From an uncultured Acidobacteriota bacterium (lineage in GTDB: Bacteria > Acidobacteriota > JAAYUB01), in the NCBI GenBank assembly GCA_937925645.1, contig CALAMB010000002.1:1-11626 (forward strand): 11,626 nt of DNA, read 5' to 3'. Shown here one piece after another: positions 8,109 through 11,626 of the stretch. Each line of letters begins with the position of its first letter. Position 1 is the first letter of the stretch. Made by a program: the position numbers and the translations under genes. Below the pieces are notes generated by a model, which did no database searches, was not told where the DNA came from, and saw nothing but the letters and a program-made list of their open reading frames with translations.

Positions 8109-9023
8109 TCACCGCGACGAGATGGTGTATCGGATGAGCACATCCTCGGTGAAAACCGCCTCGACGCGGTTCTCGCCCTTTTCATACACGCAGTGGAGCA
8201 GCTTCAGGCCGCCTTCCATGGTCTCGTTCATGGTCCGGGGGCTGCCGAGCAGCGCCTCCACATCGGCCCGGGTCAGGCCCTTGCGCAGAGACTGGACCGG
8301 GTCGGCCGGCGGGGCGGGGGCGACGTTTGGGGCGGCCGGCGGGGCGGGTGGCGCCGCGGCCTCTTCCAGCCAAGGGAAGCTCAGATACTGGGCCAGGGCG
8401 GCGGTAATCCGCTCGGGCACCAGGTCGGTCGGCGCCAGGGCGCTGCCGAAGTGCAGGTTGAACCGGGAGCCCCCCTGCAGCCGCTTTTCCTGGATGACCT
8501 GGATCTTGGCCGCCGCGGCGATCTCGGCGTCGTGGCGGCGGTGGTCGTCGTCCCGCTCCCGGCGCCAGCGCAGGTCGTTCAACTCGTCTTTGATCACCCG
8601 GGCCCGGCGCGGATCTTTCTCCGCGTCGAGCTGCTTCTCCAGGTCCTCTTCGCGCCTGGACTTGGGAGTGGGCGTGAAATGGACGCTGGTGTCGGTGTCG
8701 TCGCCGAAGGTGCCGTAGCCGCCGCCGCCCAGTTGAAACTCGATCAAGTTCTTTTTGGCCTTGATCAGAGTGACCAGAACCGGATCGCCGTCGCGGAGGG
8801 CGATGCCGAAGGATTTGAGTCGGTTGGCGTAGCTCTTGTAGTCCATCTGCGAGCGGCCGGTGGGGAAGACGTCCACGTCGACACCGTCCTTCGTGGCCGG
8901 CAGGTCGACCCTGGCAACGACTTTTTTACCCTCGAAGTATTGCTTGAGGACGGCCTCACTCTGCGCGGGCAACCCGGCAGTCAGGCATGCGGCGATTGTC
9001 GCGACGATCAGCCATCGGTTCAT
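8109..9023 (-). CDS. Exported protein with C-terminal BamE/SmpA-like domain
   Basis: A predicted 304-residue exported protein of unknown role. ATG 9023 is the start, with GGAGG at 9036-9032, eight bases upstream; the in-frame GTG at 9032 overlaps that site and is rejected. A signal peptide at about 1-22 (MNRWLIVATIAACLTAGLPA) has no lipobox Cys at the cleavage site, so it is probably not a lipoprotein. Residues about 23-118 form a beta-rich domain (KKVVARVDLPATKDGVDVDV, IEFQLGGGGYGTFG). Residues about 121-183 are highly charged and helical, perhaps a coiled coil. A Pro/Ala linker covers 222-242. Residues about 244-304 (SLRKGLTRADVEALLGSPRT, then VYEKGENRVEAVFTEDVLIRY) resemble the BamE/SmpA fold of outer-membrane assembly lipoproteins. 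It heads the minus-strand operon, 31 bp before serine dehydratase. A link to that enzyme is not obvious. The BamE-like call rests on motif memory only. Confidence 0.8.
   Translation of the reverse strand: MNRWLIVATIAACLTAGLPAQSEAVLKQYFEGKKVVARVDLPATKDGVDVDVFPTGRSQMDYKSYANRLKSFGIALRDGDPVLVTLIKAKKNLIEFQLGGGGYGTFGDDTDTSVHFTPTPKSRREEDLEKQLDAEKDPRRARVIKDELNDLRWRRERDDDHRRHDAEIAAAAKIQVIQEKRLQGGSRFNLHFGSALAPTDLVPERITAALAQYLSFPWLEEAAAPPAPPAAPNVAPAPPADPVQSLRKGLTRADVEALLGSPRTMNETMEGGLKLLHCVYEKGENRVEAVFTEDVLIRYTISSR
8303..8348. repeat. Two 16-bp direct repeats in the Pro/Ala linker
   Basis: CGGCCGGCGGGGCGGG occurs at 8303-8318 and exactly again at 8333-8348, a 30-bp period, which is ten codons. It encodes the APPAPP-type linker of the BamE-like protein, so it is likely an in-frame duplication that can lengthen or shorten the linker. 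The plus strand here carries five G-runs of three to five. Confidence 0.7.
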
Positions 9024-9031
9024 GGGACCCA

Positions 9032-9036
9032 CCTCC
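9032..9036 (-). promoter_or_regulatory. Shine-Dalgarno that decides the BamE-like protein start
   Basis: GGAGG on the minus strand (plus-strand CCTCC) lies eight bases before ATG 9023. It overlaps the possible GTG start at 9032, which therefore cannot use it; ATG 9023 is the supported start. Confidence 0.75.
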
Positions 9037-9062
9037 GTCGAGATTCACAGTCCGATGATGCC

Positions 9063-9091
9063 ATGTTAGATGATTCTCGGTCACCGGGCAA
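9063..9091 (-). promoter_or_regulatory. Candidate promoter of the minus-strand operon
   Basis: Minus-strand TTGCCC (9091-9086, 4/6 to TTGACA), 17-bp spacer, TAACAT (9068-9063, 4/6 to TATAAT). Transcription would begin near 9056, leaving a leader of about 33 bases with the GGAGG site before ATG 9023. Position and spacing are right for the first gene of the five-gene run; sequence match is moderate and judged by eye. Confidence 0.45.
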
Positions 9092-9105
9092 GCTTTGCCT
9101 GACCG
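9078..9105. repeat. Bulged dyad over the -35 of the minus-strand promoter
   Basis: CGGTCA (9078-9083) pairs with TGACCG (9100-9105), and inside it GGCAA (9087-9091) pairs with TTGCC (9095-9099) around the 3-base loop GCT. Eleven pairs form, with three unpaired bases (9084-9086) on one side. The left inner arm is the candidate -35 itself, so a repressor bound here would block the operon promoter. As RNA it could be a hairpin if transcribed from either side. Confidence 0.5.
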
Positions 9106-9173
9106 CTTGACGGATTGGTGGCGCCTGTCCGGATCGGACCGGCATGAAGTCGCACCACGGTCGCGGGGTCGCC

Positions 9174-9186
9174 GTCACATTGTGAC
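9174..9186. promoter_or_regulatory. Palindrome GTCACATTGTGAC, possible operator
   Basis: A perfect 13-bp odd palindrome (GTCACA, T, TGTGAC) in the divergent gap. Flanking GTCG (9168-9171) and CGAC (9188-9191) extend the symmetry, off by one base. It lies about 100 bp before the permease ATG. Arms TCACA...TGTGA are in the opposite order from a CRP site, so this is not a CRP box. The binding protein is unknown. Confidence 0.4.
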
Positions 9187-9229
9187 CCGACAGCGCCGGC
9201 CATCTGGAACATTCAACCCGAAACGCCCG

Positions 9230-9235
9230 TATAGT
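9230..9235 (+). promoter_or_regulatory. Possible -10 box of the permease gene
   Basis: TATAGT matches 5/6 of TATAAT and would start transcription near 9242, about 36 bases before ATG 9278. No good -35 lies at the right distance; CTGGAA or TGGAAC at 9204-9210 match only 3/6 with 19-20 bp spacers. If real, the promoter probably needs an activator. Confidence 0.25.
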
Positions 9236-9277
9236 CTCGCAGCACGGATGGTTCACCTTCCCGGGAGACTCGCTGTC

Positions 9278-10696
9278 ATGGGATCCACACCATCGGAAAA
9301 CGGTCTGAGCCGGAGACTGGGTTTCTTTTCCGTCACCAGCATAGTCATCGCTAACATGATCGGAGCCGGGATCTTCACCACCTCCGGCCTGCTGCTCAAG
9401 GATCTGGGTGATCCCCGGCTGATGTTGGCGCTGTGGGCGGTCGGGGGCGCCATCGCCCTCTGCGGGGCCTTGTGCTACGGAGCGCTGGCCGCGGCCATCC
9501 CCCGGGCGGGCGGCGAGTATGTGTTTCTTTCCCGACTGTTCCACCCCATGCTCGGTTTCCTGAGCGGCTGGATCTCGTTCTTCGCCGGTTTTTCGGCTCC
9601 CATCGCCGCCTCGGCCATCGGCTTCAGCGCGTACCTGACGCAGGCGTTTCCGGTCCTGCTCCGTCCGGGGATCCTCTCGCCGGAGTCCGAAGCCGCGCTG
9701 CTTCCCCGGATCTACGCGATCGCGGTGATCCTGCTGTTCACGGCCATCCACATGCGGGGCCTGGAACTGGGCGCGCGGGTTCAGAACGTGCTCACCGTGC
9801 TGAAGGTGGCTCTCATCGTCGGGCTGGTGGCCGCCGGATTCGCCGCGGGCCGGGGAGACTGGGCGCACGTGGGGCAGGGGACATCATTCAGTTACGGCCT
9901 CGACGGTTGGATGACGATGGGCCTGGCCCTGATGTGGATCGGCTTCGCCTACAGCGGCTGGAACGCCGGCGCCTACATCGGCTCCGAAGTGCGCGAGCCG
10001 CGGCGCACCATGCCCCGCGCCCTGGTGGGCGGCACCGTGGCGGTGATCACGGTGTACGTGGCGCTGAATCTGTTCTATCTGTACGCGCTGCCGCCGGGCC
10101 GGCTCTCCGGCGAGATCGCCGTGGCCGGGCTGGCGGCGGGCGGCCTGTTCGGGAAGACGGCGGAGACCGCTGTATCGGCGCTGGTGGCCTTCGCCCTCTT
10201 CTCATCGCTCAGCGCTTACATCATCCTCGGCCCCCGCGTCTATTACGCCATGGCGCGGGACCGCTGTTTCTTCCGCTTCGCCGCGGCGGTCAACCCTCGC
10301 AGCGGCGTGCCCGACCGTGCCATTCTCCTGCAAGGACTCGTGGCGGCAGTGATGGTGCTGCTGGGCACCTTCGACCAGATCCTCACCTACATGGGCTTCT
10401 GCCTGGGCATCTTTCCCATCCTGGCCGTGGTCGGCGTGTTCAAGCTCCGCCGGCAAGGCGTGGCGGAGGCCCGCGTGCCCGGCCATCCGCTGGTCCCGCT
10501 GGCGTACATCGCCGCCGCCGCGGCGACGCTGGTGCTGGCGTTCGGCCAGCGCCCGGTGGAATCGGGCGTCGGCCTGCTCACCCTGGCGGCCGGCGTACCC
10601 GTATATCTCTGGTTCCGGCGGCGGCGGCCGGATGCCGGTCCCGCCGGAACGACCCCGGCGGACGAGGCCGCGGCCCCATGCGCCGGCGCCCGATGA
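9278..10696 (+). CDS. APC-superfamily amino acid permease
   Basis: A predicted inner-membrane amino acid transporter of 472 residues with about 12 hydrophobic helices, normal for the family. Helix 1 carries ANMIGAGIFTTSG (25-37), the APC substrate- and ion-binding break motif. WIGFAYSGWNAGAYIGSEVR (220-239) followed by EPRRTMPRAL is the family's helix-6 region. RAGGEYVFLSRLFHPMLGFL (76-95) is the conserved helix 2-3 region. ATG 9278 is used because the mature-looking N-terminus (GLSRRLGFFSVTSIVIANMI) follows directly; GGGAG lies ten bases upstream. In-frame ATG 9248 would add ten residues and lacks a good ribosome site. It is divergent from the serine dehydratase operon across a 254-bp gap, which suggests but does not prove import of serine or a related amino acid. 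The C-terminal 25 residues are low-complexity. Confidence 0.92.
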   Translation: MGSTPSENGLSRRLGFFSVTSIVIANMIGAGIFTTSGLLLKDLGDPRLMLALWAVGGAIALCGALCYGALAAAIPRAGGEYVFLSRLFHPMLGFLSGWISFFAGFSAPIAASAIGFSAYLTQAFPVLLRPGILSPESEAALLPRIYAIAVILLFTAIHMRGLELGARVQNVLTVLKVALIVGLVAAGFAAGRGDWAHVGQGTSFSYGLDGWMTMGLALMWIGFAYSGWNAGAYIGSEVREPRRTMPRALVGGTVAVITVYVALNLFYLYALPPGRLSGEIAVAGLAAGGLFGKTAETAVSALVAFALFSSLSAYIILGPRVYYAMARDRCFFRFAAAVNPRSGVPDRAILLQGLVAAVMVLLGTFDQILTYMGFCLGIFPILAVVGVFKLRRQGVAEARVPGHPLVPLAYIAAAAATLVLAFGQRPVESGVGLLTLAAGVPVYLWFRRRRPDAGPAGTTPADEAAAPCAGAR

Positions 10697-10826
10697 CCGG
10701 AATAGAAACCCAAACCCCGATAATGCATCATAATTCACTTGAACTTCGAGTCTTGAATCGCGTAAATGGGAGTTTCGCGCCCACGACCGGAGCGCCGCGG
10801 ATAAAATTCACGATGAGGTAGACTGC
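10697..10826 (+). promoter_or_regulatory. AT-rich gap with promoter-like boxes before the redoxin gene
   Basis: This 130-bp gap is distinctly richer in A/T than its surroundings. CATAAT (10729-10734) and TAAAAT (10802-10807) each match 5/6 of a -10 box, and TTGAAC (10739-10744) resembles a -35, but no pair has both good boxes at 16-18 bp spacing. A promoter for the redoxin gene is likely here; its exact place is not resolved. No intrinsic terminator for the permease is seen. Confidence 0.3.
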
Positions 10827-11626
10827 ATGAACCATCTGAAGATTGTTGTGATCCTGTTCCTTGGGTTGGCGACGCTCTGCGCCGCGCAGGCGGAAACGGC
10901 CGCGACTCTGAGCCAGGAGTACGATGCGCTGCAGAACCAGTTGGAGGCGAAGCTGAAGACCGTCAAAAGCCGGGCCGAGTTCCAGGAGCTGATGACGGTC
11001 CGCACGGCCGCCCTGGAGGCCCTGCTGCAAAAGCATGCCGCGGATCCGGCCAGCGACGAGCTGGAGCTGACGCGCAGCAAGATCCTGGCCGATCTCGACC
11101 GGTTACCCGAGGCGATGGCGAAGGCGGACGCGCTGATCGCCGCCAAATCCCCGCTCCAGGACACCGCCGCTCTGCACAAGGTGGGGCTGCTGCTCATGTC
11201 GGACCAGCCGGCCGAGGCGCTGGCCCTCTTTCAATCCATCGAGGAACGATTGCCGAAGAACAACGATTTGTACGAGCTGTGGATGCTCTTCGCCATGTCG
11301 GCGGACAACCCGGCGGATCGGAAGGCGTACGGGCAAAAATACCTGGCGCTGCCCGACGCGCCCGGCAAGGAGCGGGTGAAGTCGGCGCTGCAGCAACTCG
11401 AGATGCTGGGCCAGCCGGCGCCGGCGATCGCCGCCGAAAACTGGTTCAACGGCGAGCCGCTCACCCTCGAGGGGCTCAAGGGCAAGGTGGTGCTCATCGA
11501 CTTCTGGGCCACCTGGTGCCCCCCCTGCCGCGCCGTCATCCCGCATCTGGTGAAAACCTACGAAGAGCTCAAGGACCAGGGGCTGGTGATCATCGGTTTC
11601 ACCAAGCTGTACGGCAACTACCGCGA
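10827..11626 (+). CDS. Exported TlpA/redoxin-type thiol-disulfide protein (3'-truncated)
   Basis: A predicted periplasmic thioredoxin-fold protein. The frame is open from ATG 10827 to the window end (266 codons visible) and no stop is reached, so the C-terminus is missing. GAGG lies eight bases upstream. Residues 1-21 form a signal peptide (MNHLKIVVILFLGLATLCAA). About 25-190 is charged and helical, TPR-like in places (PAEALALFQSIEERLPKNND). The redoxin domain starts at about 196 (LGQPAPAIAAENWFNGEPLT, then LKGKVVLIDFWATWCPPCRA), with active-site Cys231 and Cys234 in WCPPC. TlpA-like proteins reduce or rearrange disulfides in exported proteins such as cytochromes c. The long helical N-terminus is a form often met in Acidobacteria and Bacteroidota and may hold a partner. 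The redoxin call is firm; the partner is unknown. Confidence 0.9.
   Translation, partial: MNHLKIVVILFLGLATLCAAQAETAATLSQEYDALQNQLEAKLKTVKSRAEFQELMTVRTAALEALLQKHAADPASDELELTRSKILADLDRLPEAMAKADALIAAKSPLQDTAALHKVGLLLMSDQPAEALALFQSIEERLPKNNDLYELWMLFAMSADNPADRKAYGQKYLALPDAPGKERVKSALQQLEMLGQPAPAIAAENWFNGEPLTLEGLKGKVVLIDFWATWCPPCRAVIPHLVKTYEELKDQGLVIIGFTKLYGNYR

Noticed and set aside
8010..9110. A 366-codon plus-strand frame opposite the BamE-like gene
   Set aside because: The minus-strand gene has a signal peptide, ribosome site and domain pattern; the plus-strand translation has none.
9174..9186. CRP/FNR-type site
   Set aside because: A CRP site reads TGTGA-N6-TCACA; here the half-sites are inverted with a one-base centre, and there is no FNR TTGAT-N4-ATCAA.
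9095..9277. Upstream extension of the permease to the frame opening at 9095
   Set aside because: The 61 added residues are Arg-rich and non-membrane, and they would cover the control-region palindrome; the permease family begins at about ATG 9278.

Overview
The window is GC-rich (clearly above 60% by eye) and densely coded, with nine protein genes and gaps mostly under 170 bp. I see no tRNA, rRNA, CRISPR array, insertion sequence or phage gene. A TonB-free outer-membrane-barrel-type protein indicates a Gram-negative envelope. The set includes an S9A prolyl oligopeptidase, a membrane Ser/Thr kinase with C-terminal TPRs, a BamE-like exported protein of unfamiliar architecture and a TlpA-type redoxin with a long helical N-terminus. 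Together with the base composition this fits Acidobacteriota or a nearby uncultured lineage. That assignment is inference from gene style, not from a marker gene. The oxygen-labile Fe-S serine dehydratase fits an anaerobic or microaerobic life.

Layout. (1) 1-1691, plus strand: prolyl oligopeptidase lacking about 135 N-terminal residues because the window starts inside it, followed by a hairpin. (2) 1860-2072, plus: a 70-residue protein with two membrane segments. (3) 2091-9023, minus: five genes in one direction. In transcription order they are an exported BamE-like protein (9023-8109), a fused beta/alpha Fe-S L-serine dehydratase (8077-6527), an ornithine cyclodeaminase/mu-crystallin family NAD(P) enzyme (6491-5499), a Ser/Thr kinase with a transmembrane segment, a TolB/FlgO-like domain and TPRs (5417-2928), and a MetA-type outer-membrane barrel (2894-2091). 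Spacings are 31, 35, 81 and 33 bp. The first three are probably one operon. The 81-bp gap carries a promoter candidate, so kinase plus barrel may be a second unit. (4) 9024-9277: divergent control region with a minus-strand promoter candidate, a bulged dyad over its -35 and a 13-bp palindrome. (5) 9278-10696, plus: APC-family amino acid permease. (6) 10827-11626, plus: exported TlpA-like thiol-disulfide protein, cut by the window end.

How they may work together (inference): permease, serine dehydratase and the cyclodeaminase-family enzyme look like an amino-acid uptake and breakdown module. Serine would give pyruvate plus ammonia. The second enzyme lacks the aspartate typical of true ornithine cyclodeaminase, so it may instead reduce a keto acid/imine, for example to alanine. 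The kinase and barrel look like a separate envelope-linked signalling pair. I see no convincing novel defence or mobile system. The most unusual items are the BamE-like composite protein, the fused dehydratase with an ACT-like insert, the non-canonical cyclodeaminase and the two dyad-bearing control regions.
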